64,000 bases of DNA from Tamarix chinensis (GCA_030549775.1 CM060177.1:62250638-62314637); one strand, 5' to 3'. Shown: positions 11,262-24,533, numbered from the stretch's first letter. Made by a program: numbers and translations. Notes: generated from the letters alone by a model not told the origin.

Positions 11262-12520
11262 TCACCGAAGTTGTCGTTAGGATATTCTTGAGGTCATTGA
11301 ATGCTTTTTAACACTCCCCACTCCAATCGAAAGACATCCTTCTACAAAAGTGTGTCAATGGTCATTTAATGCTAGATAAGTCCTTTATGCACCATCGATA
11401 GAAGCTTTCATGACCAAGATAAGAATGCACCTCTCTCACATATAAGGGAGAAGGTACAAGGTTAGTTTCATCACATCATTTGAAAATTAAAGTCAGATTA
11501 TTAAGGCAAGAATCAAAAGTATCACTAAAGACAATTAAATCATCCATAAAAACCTCAATAATCTTCTAAATATAATAAGAGAAAATACTAATCATATAAC
11601 TTTGGAATGTGCCAGGGGCTCTGCATAGCCCAAAAGGCATGCATTGATAAGAAAATGTGCTAAATAAGATTGTGAAGGTTATCTTCTCTTAATCCTCCTC
11701 TAGTATGTGAATTTTGTTGTAACGGGAGTACCCATCAAGGAAGTAATAATAGAAATGATTAGCTAATATCTCTAGCATTTGATTAATAAATGGTAATGGG
11801 AAATGGACTTTTGTTGTTGTGGCATTAAACGTCCTGTTCTTAATGCATACATGGTGTCTAGTCACTATCCTTTGTGGGATAAGCTCATTCTCCTCATTCT
11901 TCACTATGATGACCCCCAAATTTTTAGGTACCACCTTAATAAGCATCACCCATTTAGAATATAAGATCGGGTAGATGACTCAGTAATCTAAAATCTTTGT
12001 GATTACCTTCTTCACTACTTCCATCATAAGAGGTCTAAATTTCTATTGAGGTTCTCTTGTTAGCTTAGTTCCTTCTTTATTAAGTATACGGTGAATACAC
12101 ATGGTAGGACTTATTCCTTTGATGTCTACTAAAATCTATACAATAAATATTTTATGAGCTCTAAGGACTTCCAATAGCTTTCTTTATTACAAGTTTGTTA
12201 ACTTTACAGATATGATCAGTAGAAGGGTCTTACTATCTCCTAAGTGTGAAAACTTTATATGATTATGTAATGGCTTGAGCTCTAATAAAGAGGCCAAATC
12301 AAAATAGTTATAGGCTTGTTAGTAGCTAATGGAATCAATAAAGGAGGGGATCCACACCGATATAGAGGTTTTGGCTCCATGTGTGCCACAATATGCACAA
12401 GATGTGGAGAAAGTAACGTCTCTATCTCCTCCAAAGAGTTATCTTCTCCTTTCTCATCTAGACTTAAGCTTTTCATAAATGTGGTAGCCAATGGATCATC
12501 CTCATCTTCCTTAGATTAAT
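11262..12520 (-). pseudogene. Athila-1 reverse transcriptase and upstream linker
   Basis: Minus-strand RT of Athila-1. Recognisable in order: a linker ending in a decayed YPISDSKWV-type block (about 11950-12010); VVPKNLGVIIVKNEENELIP, then a FPLPFINQMLEILA and YYFLDGYSRYNKI block (11689-11949); MPFGLCRAPGTFQ, then VFMDDL (the YxDD-equivalent, about 11540) and a YLGH-FYR-FIKD-type connection domain (about 11290-11470). The pattern ELIP-R-VT..HVCI-R-FNA and FLDGYS is characteristic of the Athila branch. Stops and frameshifts split it into several frames. It links to protease upstream (12521) and to RNase H across element B. Confidence 0.88.
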
Positions 12521-12740
12521 CCTATGGTAAAAGCTTAAGGGAGTTAATAGTATAACAAGAATATTCATCCATTGGGTACCTCATGGCCTTAAACGTGTTG
12601 AAGCTTATGAATTCTCTATCAAATTCCATAGTGAGAGAACCAGTATAAATGTCTGTCTTTGTGTGAGATGTTCTCATGAAGGGCCTTCCTAAGACGAACA
12701 GCATTAGACTTAAGCTACCTTCATCCATATCCAAAACATA
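12521..12740 (-). pseudogene. Athila-1 retropepsin C-terminal region
   Basis: A 70-residue open stretch contains LGRPFMRTSHTKTDIYTGSL and then TMEFDREFISFNTFKAMRYP, matching the conserved tail of Athila proteases (LGRPF-T-T-ID-GTLTMEFDGE-F-AM-YP). The catalytic D-S/T-G part lies upstream (above 12740) and is not readable in one frame. Sits between gag and RT as expected. Confidence 0.8.
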
Positions 12741-14290
12741 GAAGTCAATCAGAAATATAAGTGTACTAACCTACACAAGTAAATCGTTTACAAGCCCCTT
12801 GGAGAACACATTACAAGCCCCTTGGAGAGCAAAAATAGGTTAGTAATAGAAAAAAATTGGAATGGTAGAGGATAAACCATTTGAAGAGCTCTCAAATTTC
12901 TGTTGAATAGAGTGGATTTTCTTATTTTTATTTTTATTTTTTGCTCCTATTATCTTGCTTTTGCGTGATTTTCCCTTCTTTTTTTGCTGGATTTTCTTCT
13001 AATTGCTCTAATTTCTCCTTGGTCTTATTTGGAGCACTCTTACATGTTTTTCCACTCCTTATTACTAATGCATTAGCTGACTCAAAATTTCCCTTTGGAT
13101 TAGATATGCTTCTACAAGGTTGTTTCCTGGATCATGCAATTAGTTCAGCTCAGTGACCAGTTCTCCCATTTGATGCTCTATATTTAACATTCTCTTGTAC
13201 ATGTACAGTTAGCTTTATATTAGCTGATTTTTTTCCATTTTTCTATAACTTAAAAATCTTATCATATTTGTCAATGGTTGGAACTTGAGGTAGAGAGGAT
13301 CCTCTTTGCGATTTTTGAAAAAAACTTGGTGCCACTTAGTTGAAAATTGAAGAATTAAGAACTATATTATTATCTATCTAATGGAAATTAGGATGGTTTT
13401 GCATACCTAGATGATAAGTAGTTGAAAATATAATGGCATTTGCTTGCTCATGATCCTCTCCTCAAATCATTTGTTGGCATTTATAACTAGGATGTCTTAT
13501 CGTTGAATATACTCCATATTTAGTAACATCTATGATAGTTGTATCAATTTATAAAGCAATTATAGTGTGTTGGTTAAGTCTATCATCAAATTAAATTATA
13601 ATTATCTTATTCACTCTTGAATAGGTGGAGAGGCCATCATATTTTTTTATGCTAGAGGCTCAAATTTTTCAATAAAGCTTGTGATAAGGTAGGATCCTTA
13701 TCCATGAAAGAGCCACCACTAGCTACATCTAACATGTTCCTCTCAAGTGGAGTGAGTCCCTTGTGAAAGTATTATAGCAAGTTATTTATCATCATCCTAT
13801 GTTGTGGGCACTATGATAGTAACGCCTTGTACCTATTTTAGTAAGCATGTAATTTTTCATTAGGATCTTACCGAATCCCGGCGATCCTTTTCCTTACCAC
13901 TATAACATGTGAAGTAGGAACATACTTTCCCAAGAATGCACTAGACAAATTATCCCAAAAGTAGATCTATCTTGTAGGGAGCATATAAAGCCAATCCTTA
14001 GAACCATCTACCAAGGCAAATTGAAATGCCTTAAGCATCAATATTTGAAGATTCACCACCTTAGGGCACATAACTAAAACTCCTTTAAGAACTTATTGGG
14101 ATGTTCACTAGGGATCCCATGGAAAGTGGGAATTCTATGAAGTATGCCAAACTTGAGCTCAAAATCTTTTTGCCTTCCTATAGTGGGCTTAAAATAGCTA
14201 ATACATGTAGGAACTACTTCTGCTATATTCTGGGCTACCAACTCTCAAAATCTCCTATTGGTTGACATGTGAGTGAAGTACATAGTCTCT
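12741..14290 (-). pseudogene. Athila-1 gag remnant
   Basis: Minus-strand gag region, badly broken. Around 13830-14130 the conceptual reading follows the Athila gag order: a FHGIPSEHPNKFLKEF block, then a FNLP-W..VLRIGF region in place of FPFSL-A-DWL, then LQDRSTFGI, and a WESMF..GFGKI region ending in a tyrosine-rich stretch. A conserved GGxxxxDEDAS-type section is not seen. The remainder (12741-13800) is AT-rich with stops and is assigned by position. Function in an intact element: the nucleocapsid/capsid precursor. Confidence 0.7.
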
Positions 14291-14545
14291 TCCTTTAGTG
14301 ATGTGTTGATATTTGAAGCCTCTTCTTCTAAAATTGATGATGATGATGAACCAAAAAGCTCGTCTTCAACTCTTGTTGATGAAGGAGAACAAGAAATATT
14401 TAAATTTCTAATGGCTCAAATGGATTTATCTAATTCAAGATTCACTGGTAAAATCCCTACGTGTGGTTTCCCTCTTATATGCACTCTCCAAAGAATACCT
14501 AAAAAAAGAAAAATATCATAACCACACTAGATATAAATAAAACAC

Positions 14546-14548
<3 letters not shown>

Positions 14549-14579
<31 letters not shown>

Positions 14580-14604
14580 TGATGATGATGATGATGATGA
14601 TGAT
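14549..14604. repeat. Compound (AAT)n(GAT)n microsatellite
   Basis: About ten AAT-type triplets followed directly by about nine GAT-type triplets, in the Athila-1 5' untranslated region between gag and the primer-binding site. Confidence 0.9.
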
Positions 14605-14661
14605 TCAAAAAACACACGAGAAACTAAAAAAATAAATATTAGCACAATAAAGGAAAAGTTA

Positions 14662-14691
14662 CTAATCCCCGACAACGTCACTAAAAATTAG
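14662..14691 (-). other. Athila-1 primer-binding site
   Basis: The minus strand reads TTTTAGTGACGTTGTCGGGG, a decayed form of the Athila PBS TGGCGCCGTTGCCGGGGA. Most differences are C-to-T or G-to-A changes. It marks the inner edge of the 5' LTR. Confidence 0.8.
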
Positions 14692-16492
14692 TGTGGTCGT
14701 AGCCAACAAAAAATTTAAACCATCTTGTTATCAATTATTTTATTAGTAAATAAGGGCATCCTTTTATACTGGGATTAAGAGAGCTCACTTTTATTTAGCT
14801 AGCGCATAAATAATAAAATAAAATAAAAACTCAAAATCTCTTAAAAATAAATAATAATAATTACACAATAATAAAGGTGTTAACAATAGAAAATAATAAA
14901 AAGAATAAATAAAAGAAATTAATAAAAAATAATAATAGATGAATGCAAATATGATGAATATCCTAAAAATTCAAAATCCACCACTAGACCATCAGAATAT
15001 AATAATAATTTCTATGTTATCTTTTAATGATAAGAAAGAAATTGACCAAGTTGCAAGCCAAGTAGCTTTATGTATCTTATATTACTTCCTTAAAATAATT
15101 AATATAACAAAGAACCAATAGTAAATCCTATTAAATACTAGCAGTATAGTTGTAACAAGTGGATCCTATATTTAAATATATTTAAAGCATCAGATGCAAG
15201 TGAAAGGATGTCATTTTAAGTACCCAAATAAGTACCTCAAGTGTGTCTGGTTGTATTCCTCTCCTTTGATCCACACATATCTAAACATTCCACTACTTAG
15301 AATCATAAAACTATTAGGTAAATTTTTATCTAACCTAGCTACAATTTATAAATATAAATTCTAGCATATTTATATAACTACCTAGAAAGTATACAATCTT
15401 ACATACTATCACTATGAGGAAGCTAGAACACAGCATGTACCATATAAATCATACTTGTTAGAATAACATATATGAATGATAGAAATTAAATTAGAGTCAA
15501 AGAATAATCTCATGAAATAAAAAAATATTATATGTCAAACCATAATATAGAATTTCAATATATTCTCCAGCAATAATGATTTATCCAGTCATAATAAATA
15601 AATAAATTTCACAAAAATAAATATAAAAAATAGAGAAATAAATAACCAAAATTAATTATCGATGAAAATTTAGCAATTTATTAAGATGAATGATTGACTA
15701 ATTTCATCTAAATTAAATTCTTTCGGTCTCTTTTACTTTTTCTTTCACTTTCTATTTTTCTTAAACATCGGCTTCTCTTTCCATGTTGTCATCAATCGCT
15801 CGTCGCTTCAACTTGTCCCTACTATCTCATCTCTTCTATTAACTCTCTCCCTATCTTATTTTGATTGCATATTTTCTCTACCTTCTCTTTCTCTACAATT
15901 TCAATCTTTTCTTCTCCCTCCTTTCTTTCTTCTCTTTACCCTCTTGCTTCATCCCTTTTTCCGTGTATGCCTTCTTTTTTTCTTTATTTCCTTGTCCCTC
16001 TCTTTTATCTATACTCTCTACACCATTTTCTGTTTGCATCATCCTCTTTTTTCATTTTCTCTATCACACACCATTCTTTATTTTATTATTTTCATTTTCT
16101 TTACTGATCTCATATTCCTTACCTCGCTTCAATGCTCCTTTTTTCCATGATTGTCCTACCCCTCTTCCTCCTTCTCTTACACACATGTCTCTTCTTTTAT
16201 TTAAACCCTATTGTTGGGCTTTTGTTTGCTCAGTTTGTTGGTTGTCAGCCTTCTGTCTAAAGGACCCAAACCCCTACTTTTTGTATTTCACCTACAAAAG
16301 AACATTAGAAGAATTAATAAATAATCTTATACTTTAAAAACATTCATTGTATATTATTTTAGCTTAAATAATTATATATATAGGATTATTATCATTTCAG
16401 CATAAAATTATAATTATCCTGATATATTGTTCAAATAAAAGACAAAAAAACAATTAAAAGAGTAAAAAATATGTAAAAATATGTGCTAATCA
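14691..16492 (-). mobile_element. Athila-1 5' LTR
   Basis: About 1.8 kb between the PBS (14662-14691) and the point where Athila-2 RNase H resumes (16493). On the minus strand it begins TGATTAGCACATATTTT, a start typical of Athila LTRs. It contains a pyrimidine-rich segment at 15720-16200 that yields spurious Phe/Ser/Leu-rich ORFs. The inner end is placed within a few bases. The matching 3' LTR is outside the window. Inserted into Athila-2. Confidence 0.75.
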
Positions 16493-17640
16493 ATCACATA
16501 GTCGGTGAACACTATAACCTTCGATCCTACCAAGTTTGATTGAAATTTGTCTAATGTAAACACCACTAGAAAATACTCTTTTCTGAATTGTAGCATAATT
16601 TACTTGAGTATGATCAAGAGTTTGACTTGCATATTAAATTGAAAAAACCTTTCCATCTTTTTTTTGCCTAAGGATCACTCCCATGACATAATTAATTATG
16701 TCAATCATTACCTCAAATGGAATACTCCAATTGAGTGGCTATATAATTGGAGTGGTTGTCTAAGCCACTTTTAACCTATTAAAAGCATTGAAAAAAGATT
16801 TATTAAATACAAATGACATATCTTTGATAATTAAATGAATTAAAGGTTTAGAATATTTTGAAAAATCCTTAATGAAATGCCTATAAAAACCAGCATGACC
16901 TAAGAAACTTTGAACACTTCAAACAGAATTTGGGGTGACATCTTGGTAATTATATCAATATTTGCTTTATCCACCTTAACGCCTTCAGTAGAGACTAAAT
17001 GTCCAAGAATGATCCCCTCTTATACCATGAAATGACACTTCTCCAAGTTGAGAATAAGATTCACCTTCCTTCACCTTTCTAATATCTTAGAAAGATTGCT
17101 AAAATAATAGTCAAAGGAAGCACATTAAGAAAATATTTGAGAGGTGGAAGGGGTATTACATAAGCCAAATGACATCCTTCAATAGGTAAAGGTGTTACAC
17201 AGACACATAAATATAGTTTTCTCTTGGTCAACATGGTGAATGGTATTTAGAAAGAACACCGAGTACTTGCCCAAGTAACAAAAGTATGAATGTTGACCTT
17301 TCTAACATTTTGTCAATAAATGAAAGGGGAAAATGATCCTTATAGGTGGTTTTATTCAAATTTATATAATCTATGCGCACATTCGCCATTTTTTGACCAT
17401 TCTTGTTGGAATCAACTCATTTTTCTCATTTTTAATGATGTTCATTCCATCCTTTTTAGGTATCACTTGCACTAAACTCACCCACTCACTATCTAAGATA
17501 AGATAGATAAGTCCTATATCAAGTAATTTGAGTACCTCTTTTCTTACTACTTCTTTCATGTTTGATTTCAATCCTCTTTGATGTTCAGTGAAGTTCTTTA
17601 ACATTTCTTTTAAGAGAATATGATGCATACATATGGAAGG
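16493..17640 (-). pseudogene. Athila-2 reverse transcriptase and RNase H (5' part)
   Basis: A second Athila-type pol on the minus strand. From high to low coordinate: a KNFTEHQRGLKSNMKEVVRK and LKLLDIGLIYLILDSEWVSL block, VIPKKDGMNIIKNEKNELIP (17371-17640), a DHFPLSFIDKMLE-like block (about 17300), a decayed MSFGLC region, a LGHL-S-EGV-VDKANID connection (about 16950-17000), and the RNase H stretch KFQSNLVGSKVIVFTDYVI directly at 16493-16550. The RNase H stops exactly where the Athila-1 LTR begins, so Athila-1 inserted there and the rest of Athila-2 pol is outside the window to the left. Confidence 0.88.
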
Positions 17641-18490
17641 ATTTATATCTTTTAGATCATCAATAATATAACCATTGGCACCCTAACACAACCTAAGAAC
17701 TTCAAGCAATTTTTCAACTTTCTCTTTGCACATGTTAGCATTTACAATAATGAAATAGCCACCATTAGAGTCCATGAACTCATATCTGAGTAAGGAGTGA
17801 AGTGGTTTCAGTTCTACTTTAGTTGCAGTTTTCTTTTCATAAATAAGATCACTTAACTTCTTTTCAGCTTTAGTCACCATTTCAGTTCCTTTAATACTGG
17901 GTGGGCTTTCATCTATCATGGTAGCGTATGTAACTACCTCTTTATCATCATCATCATCATCATCAATTAGTCCTTTTTTCATTATACATTTATTAAGATG
18001 ATTTCTTAAGATATATCAATTCAAGTCACCATGTTGATTGTGTCAATTTTACAACAAGTGTCATCAACTAGAGATAATTTCATAGCTAAAGATAAATCAA
18101 AATTCACTTTCTCATCACCTATATTGAGAGGGAACTTCCCATTTTTTTACATTAATGACCACCATAGTGGTAGATAAGAAAGGTCTGCATAAAATAAATG
18201 GAATTTAAGAATCCTCCTCAATTTCAAGGATGACCAAATCAATTAGATAATAAAACTTAGCAACTTGGATAAGTACATACTCTAGTATACCTACCGGACA
18301 TTTTACCAATTCATCAACATATTGGAGTTAAATAGTAGTGGACTTCAAGTCTCCCATTTTTAGCTTGTTAAAAATTGATAGAGGCATCAAATTGACACTT
18401 GCATCAAGATCACATAAAGCACGATTAATTAGGATATCGGCAATGGTACATGGAATAGAGAATGAAGGCAATTTATTATGGATGATATCA
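17641..18490 (-). pseudogene. Athila-2 protease and protease-RT linker
   Basis: The minus strand at about 18120-18470 reads IPCTIADILINRALCDLDAS, then VNLMPLSIFNKLKMGDLKS, VAKFYYLIDLVILEIEED and IPFILCRPFLSTT. This is the Athila retropepsin order. The catalytic triad region usually reads CDLGAS, here CDLDAS, and LGRPFL has become LCRPFL. The 99-residue open stretch at 17683-17982 is the linker (LKPLHSLLRYEF, then EEKLLEVLR-like) with an Asp run encoded by a GAT microsatellite. Stops elsewhere show it is dead. Confidence 0.85.
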
Positions 18491-20195
18491 CTACAAAATT
18501 AAGTCAATACTATAGTCTCATAATCGTTTCAACTTCTCTTATTGGACATAATCTCTTTCAAAAACTTAGCATAAGAAGTAATTAGATAGATGGCCTTAAC
18601 AAATGGGATGTTGATATGTAATTTCTTCAAGATTTATAAAAACTTCACAAATTACTTTTCCAATATTGTCTTAAATTACCTTTGAGGAAAGGGTAAGAGA
18701 GGTTTTTAAGGTGCGGGTGCAACATACTTCTCAACTCTATCCTCTTACCTCCCATTTATCTTCTCCTTAACAATTTTAGGCTCCTGATTAAGATCACCCA
18801 AGGTCTCATCATTACCCATCATCTTAGACCCACCTATTCTCATCCCACTTCTTATTGTAACAGCATTAACTTGGCTTTTAGGATTTGTTTTAGATTGCCC
18901 CAAAAACATCCTAGAGGGTCTAAAATATAACTAGCTTATTGGGATACTTAAGTTATTTGCTTCTCTAACATCTTATTATTGGTAGCTAGTAAGCTAACCT
19001 TCGAAGCTAGATTCTTAATGGCATCACTCATAGATATATTTTGGTGTCTAAAATCAGTGGTTTGCTTTTTAAACTCATCATTTTGTTTTGTTTTGGCTAT
19101 CACAATGTTTTCCATCAATATTTTCATATTATATTTTTGGAGAGAAACATAAGAAGATCTTTCACTTTGAAAGTAGGAGGGGTATAGGTAGAGTGAGTCA
19201 TGAGATTGGGATTTTGGGGTGGATTTTTATAGGAGAGATTAGGATGAATCCTCCACTATAGATTATAAGTTTGGAAAAATGATCCTCTCTTCATTTAAAG
19301 TTGTTAACATAGTTAACATGCTCATTTAAAGGTGCTGCAGGGGGTTGGGGATTCTAAACTTGACCTACCATAGTAGAATATCCCACAATGCCACAAATTT
19401 CACAATTAGAAGAAATAGATACCACCAAATTCATGCTCATCTTATCAAATTTTAGAAATAGACCAACTACCTTAAAAGCAATGTGGTTTTATGCATCCAT
19501 GTCATACCTCCAGCTCTTTTTAGGTAGAGAGCATTCACCTAACAATTAGAAGTGATTTTGAACCATGTATTCAATTAATCACGTTGCATCATGCGCACCC
19601 TTGTTCATTAAAGTCCCTCTAGCTACAACATCCAAAGTATTCCTAGTATTGTAAAGGGAACCATAATAGAAAGTGTGGAAAATCATCTAGTCCTCTAATC
19701 CATGGTATAGGCACATGCCCAACACTTCCTTGTATCTCTCCTATGCGTCATATAGTGATTCCCCATCCTTATAAGTAAAACTTGTAATTTGGTTCCTTAA
19801 TTGGGTTGTATTTCTTGGGGTAAAATACTTGGTGAGTAAATCTTGTGAAAGTGAGATCTAAGTAGTGATAAATACTATAGATGGTGATTGTAGCCAAGAT
19901 GTAGACTTTTCCCTCAATGAGAAGGGAAATAATCTCAATTAAATAGGATCATCTGTCACTCCATTAAGTTTTAATATGTCATAATATTCCAAGAAGATTG
20001 AGATACAAAGATTTAGTTCCTCATTTGGAGCTCCTCCAGACTGGTATTGTTGGACCATTGATAAAAGTGAAGGCTTTAGCTCAAAACTGGTGGATTCTAC
20101 CTTTAGATTGATGATACTTGATCGTGTGCCAACTATGATTGGTGATGCAAACTCTTTTAAGGATTGATTTGCTATTTTTTTATCTCCCATGGTGG
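18491..20195 (-). pseudogene. Athila-2 gag remnant
   Basis: The minus-strand gag starts at the MGDKKIANQSLKEFASPII frame (stop of the open part at 19939). It continues in other frames through LFPFSLREKSTSWLQS, ITSFTYKDGESLYDA-ERYKE, CLYHGLEDWMIFHTFYYGSL, an EHVNYVNNFK block at about 19300 and a proline-rich segment. The sequence order matches Athila gag (FPFSL-A-WL, GESLYEAWERYKEL, FYNGL, VNYV-NF). Several stops and at least one frameshift. Confidence 0.85.
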
Positions 20196-20423
20196 CATAT
20201 TTAGTTAAGTTATCTTATGTATCTTGTACCCACCTTCTGATGTCTTAGAGATTCTTTTCAATCTCATGGTTGTAATTAACTAGGTCCTCAAGTTGTAGGG
20301 ATCTTGACATAAAAGAACAATCAACTTGAAAGAGAGAGAAAGAAATAGACTAAATTAGTGACAAAAGGGGGGAATTTTTAATTCAGAAAAATAATAAAAA
20401 TAACCAATATTAACAATGTCAAA

Positions 20424-20449
20424 GTCCCTAGAAATGGTGCTAAAAAACT
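20424..20449 (-). other. Athila-2 primer-binding site
   Basis: The minus strand reads TTTTTAGCACCATTTCTAGG, a decayed version of TTTTTGGCGCCGTTGCCGGG; nearly all CG dinucleotides are lost by transition. The adjoining 5' LTR ends TTGGCCTATCA on the minus strand. Confidence 0.8.
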
Positions 20450-22390
20450 TGATAGGCCAAATCCACAAGCATACAGAGTCGTTCTAGCTATCAAGTTTGA
20501 TTCCACAAGGACTTTGTGCTAATTGCAAGCATTTAAAGATCATGACTACCGAAATTATAATAATTGATAAGAGATAGGAAATAATGATAAAGAAATAAAA
20601 TGGAAAAAATAATAGAAACTACTAATTACGATTTTAAATAGTACAAAACAAGCCTACGATCAAACTTCGGCTACATTTGCACTATAGATTAATAAATCAA
20701 TCAATCATATATTGGAGTGCTCAATATGTTAGGAAAAATTAGCCTAATATAAACTTTAATCTCTTTCCAGAATCAAAAGTCATGCCTAATCAAATATAGC
20801 AACCTATTTTCATGGCGATAAACCAAATTGAACTCATAGTAGAAGAGAAATCTAATCTAAACTTCTTATCAAATTAAAGAGAGAAAAAGGGATAAAGAAG
20901 ATAGAGAATATAATACATGGGGGGAAAGTGGCTATGAGAGAACAGATTAAAAGGAGGCTCCCTCCAAACCCAAGTTCATGCCCATTTTGTATTACAAAAT
21001 TACCCCTATATTAATGAAGGCCTATTACTAAGAATCTAGCAACACTTTGTGTCAGAATATAGTATTGGGTAGATTATGGTAAAATGCTCATAACCTATTT
21101 GTTTAGAGTCAAAATGAGGTTATCTTGGATGCATAAGAAATCAAATAAGAAGGTATACAACTTTTATTCTTTTCACTTCTCTAAATTCATATTGAATCTT
21201 TATCAAAATTCTTAAATTTTCTAGTCAAATTCAATTGCCTCCAAAATTAATAAGGTCATATTCATGTTATGTTCTTATTGCCTCATCTTAGCCTTATTTG
21301 TATCCATTGAGTGCATCTAAAAAAATAGCAATAGATGTATTATCCATAAATCTAACAAAAGATCTAAGAATATGCATTAAAATCCATGGAACCAAGCATA
21401 TAACAAGAATGAAAATTATCCCAAAAGTAGTCTTCTACCAATTTATCATCAGTCTCTAAGCATGAATAATCTATCCCATCTCCTTTAGGATCTATAAAAA
21501 TTCACCTAATAAACAAGGATAAAATAGAATTAGAACTTAGGGATACAATTAAGGAAAGGATAAGGTAATGGAAAGTATAAGAAGGAGAAAAAATTGGATC
21601 GCAAGGATCAAAGGTGTAATAGTGGAACTTTATGCAAAAGGGGGAGGGGTAAATGGTAATGTCAAAGTAATAGGTAGAGCAATGACACTAGCTACCGTTG
21701 CTAGAGGGTTTGGGAACGATAAGGGTAATTGATGCTCAAGGGCAATTAATGGAGGTGTAGGCCACAATTAAGAGGAAGGTTGTGGTGGTCGATATCAAAG
21801 TAAAGTAGGAGGTTTTGGTGGTGATGGCTGAAGGTTGTGAGGTGGTTTTAGTGATGGTGTCTATTGATAAAGGGGAAGGAACTACATAGAGGAATGGTGG
21901 AAGGTCAAAAAGGGTGGTGGTGGGTGACATTGCTAGTTTGTGGTGGCATTTATGGTGATAATGAGTAGGATGAAGGGAAGTAATAAAAGAAGAGGCTTTG
22001 CAGTTGTTGTTACTCTTCTATTGAAATGGAGGGAGGAACGGAGGTGGTTGGGCATTCAATGCAACTGAATTTGGGAGGGTGTACACGCACACACACATGT
22101 TGTGTGTAATGGCAGAGTGGGAGAAGGGAGGTGAGACACAATCGGGTAAATTTTTGAACAAAACACATCAATGTAGGATCTAGGATTGACAAGGTGATAA
22201 TGAGGATAGGGGTTATAGGTAATGAAATTATGGCATATAGTATTCTCTTAGTGATGTACATAGGAAGAAGAGGGTGAATAATGAAGATGGATATTGGATA
22301 GGAGGAAAGAAAGGGAAAGAGAAAAGAAGAAAATGAAAAAGAAAAAGGGAGAAGAGAAAATAAATGTATGGTTAGAATCAAAATTAGTTT
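20450..22390 (-). mobile_element. Athila-2 5' LTR (outer edge uncertain)
   Basis: Starts at the PBS junction, where the minus strand ends CTTGTGGATTTGGCCTATCA. It extends right through a unit with a CT-rich minus-strand block (21700-22350). The outer boundary is not clear; I place it where the pyrimidine bias fades near 22390, so the true end could differ by several hundred bases. No coding content. Confidence 0.55.
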
Positions 22391-23146
22391 AATATAATTT
22401 AGATTAGGGTAATAAGATAAAATTAATTACCAACCATCTAGGGTTATATTTAGGTCAAAAATATTAATTTTTTGAAATAAATATTTGGATTTGATCAAGC
22501 TTTAGGAGTAAGTAATATGGATAAGGTAAAAATAATTAATTTTCTAGGATTAAGTTTTTAGTATTAAGATTAGATAAATTTCAAGGTATTATACAAACAT
22601 ATGTATTTATTGAAATAAATATTAAGTAAAATTTTAAAATTATAAACAATTTATGAAATCTTTCAAAATGTTACTTTAAACTCAAATAAAAATATTATAA
22701 GATATTTGATAAATAATTGTAGATGAAATATATCAATAATGGTTAAAATTAAAGTTGTAAAGTTATTTATAAAAATAATAAAAAGGAAATAGTTTAAAAA
22801 ATCATAAAACTTATCAAAGTAGTACTTTTACTAATGTCTAACTAAAAATATTGTTAGAATAAACTTTCATAAGCATGTATTTTTTAGCTAATGTTCCCAA
22901 AAGGATATAACCCAAAATAATTTATTAAAATGATGAAAACTTAACCAAAATTTAAAGATCTAAATTTTGAATTCATTAAAAATATTATTAGAAAATTATT
23001 CTATGAGAATTTAAAATTTTAGCTAAAAAGGTTTTGTAGAAGCAAAAAAGTTGAAAATTTTTTCTTAGTTTCTAATCATAAAATTATTATGAAAACCATT
23101 TTATATTACTTGAAAAATCATATTATAACATAGAATAGTATTTAGG
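22391..23146. other. AT-rich interval, nothing recognised
   Basis: Very AT-rich DNA with no open frame, repeat motif or transposon end I can support. It may be the outer part of the Athila-2 LTR or older decayed transposon sequence. Confidence 0.4.
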
Positions 23147-24533
23147 TGTTATGAAAGACCGTATGGATATTCTAGAGGGGGTGAAGAGATTATTTTATAA
23201 TAATAATGCCAAATTAAAATTTTGTGAGAAATAAGTAGAAAGATGAAAAGTGATAAACATACAATTTATAGTAGTTCAAGAAATTCTACAAAGTTTATCT
23301 ACATCCACTACCAAAATGTTTTGCCTTTTGGATTTTAAATCTCTCTTTATTTAGAGTATGTGTTTCATGATGACCACTCCTCTCTTGGTTTATGAGCCTA
23401 AAATATCAATGACCCTCTAAGAGATTATTTACACTTTTTCTAGTTATCCTCTCTAGGTTTAAGAGACTACAATCTCAATGACATTTCTTTGGAATGCTAG
23501 AAACTCACTACTCTTCACTTGTGTTTGAGATGATGAGTTTGAATGAAAAGATTAATAATATTCACTAGATAGCATATGAAATTGAGTAATCACTACTAAA
23601 GCTTTTTATCTAGCTAGAGAAATAATAATTACAAGTGTATAAGCACTCTAGCTAAATATAAGTTGTGAAAATGATAATTTTAGAAGATTTATGCTAGCTT
23701 GATTAATGTTTATTAAAGTTTAACACCTCTTATTTATAGTACTAAAAGATGGAAAAATGGGCATTAGATATCAGGTGTAAAAATCACTACACGGTCAAAT
23801 TATAATGGAAAAAACATCTCAGAAATTCCTAGACTAGTCTATGAGTTTAACATTAGTCGATCAGTCGAGTAGTTTTTAGCATTGCGTACCTTTACAAAAA
23901 AGACCTTAACTTGAGCTACAAAACTCTATATTGAGTGCTATTATTTTTAATGCGAAGTAGACATCTTAATATTTCCAAAGAAATATTATTCAACTAAAAA
24001 TAATGTCTATGTAATTTATAGTAAATTGTACAAGTTACATCATATGAAAAACTATTTAAAATAAAATCAATTTAAGATAACATTTTTACACAAATACTTA
24101 GAAATATTTTGATGCATGAAATTACTTTAAGATTTAAAAAAATTAAATTAGATTATAAATATAAAATCATTGAAAGTTTTAAGTGCTCAATATGTAAATC
24201 ATATGCACATAAAATCTAATATTGTAACATACTCTTTTGAATCTTGAGTCTTGGTATCTTGAGCACACCTATTATCCTTTCATGGTTTGTGCATTACTTA
24301 AATGAAATTGAAGTACTTGAAGTTAGAGTCTTATTTTTTCTTCCTTGTTGATCTTTGGATTGTGCTTGATATATGATTTGTAAACTTGATCTTCTTAGGA
24401 TTCCTTAAATTAGTTAAGTGGTGAATACTTTACTTTTTGCTATGATGCACATGTATACTTAATAAGATAAGTCAAATTCATAATTGAGTTTGTTATCATC
24501 AAAACAAAGTTTGATTGACCTATGAGGTTAACA
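23147..24533 (-). mobile_element. Copia-like (SIRE/Maximus-type) LTR
   Basis: 1387-bp interval with inverted ends TGTTATGAAAG and GAGGTTAACA. On the minus strand it starts TGTTAACCTCATAGGTCAAT, followed by TTTGTTTTGATGATAACAAA. Near the other end it carries TCACCCCCTCTAGAATATCC and a GAACTACTATAAATTGTATG-like block. Both features recall SIRE/Maximus copia LTRs. No 5-bp TSD is visible and no pol lies next to it, so it may be a solo or fragmentary LTR. Assigned by motif memory, not alignment. Confidence 0.5.

Noticed and set aside
15861..16337. 158-codon Phe/Ser/Leu-rich frame in the Athila-1 LTR as a membrane protein
   Set aside because: Composition artefact of a pyrimidine-rich LTR segment; overlapping frames in all phases look alike.
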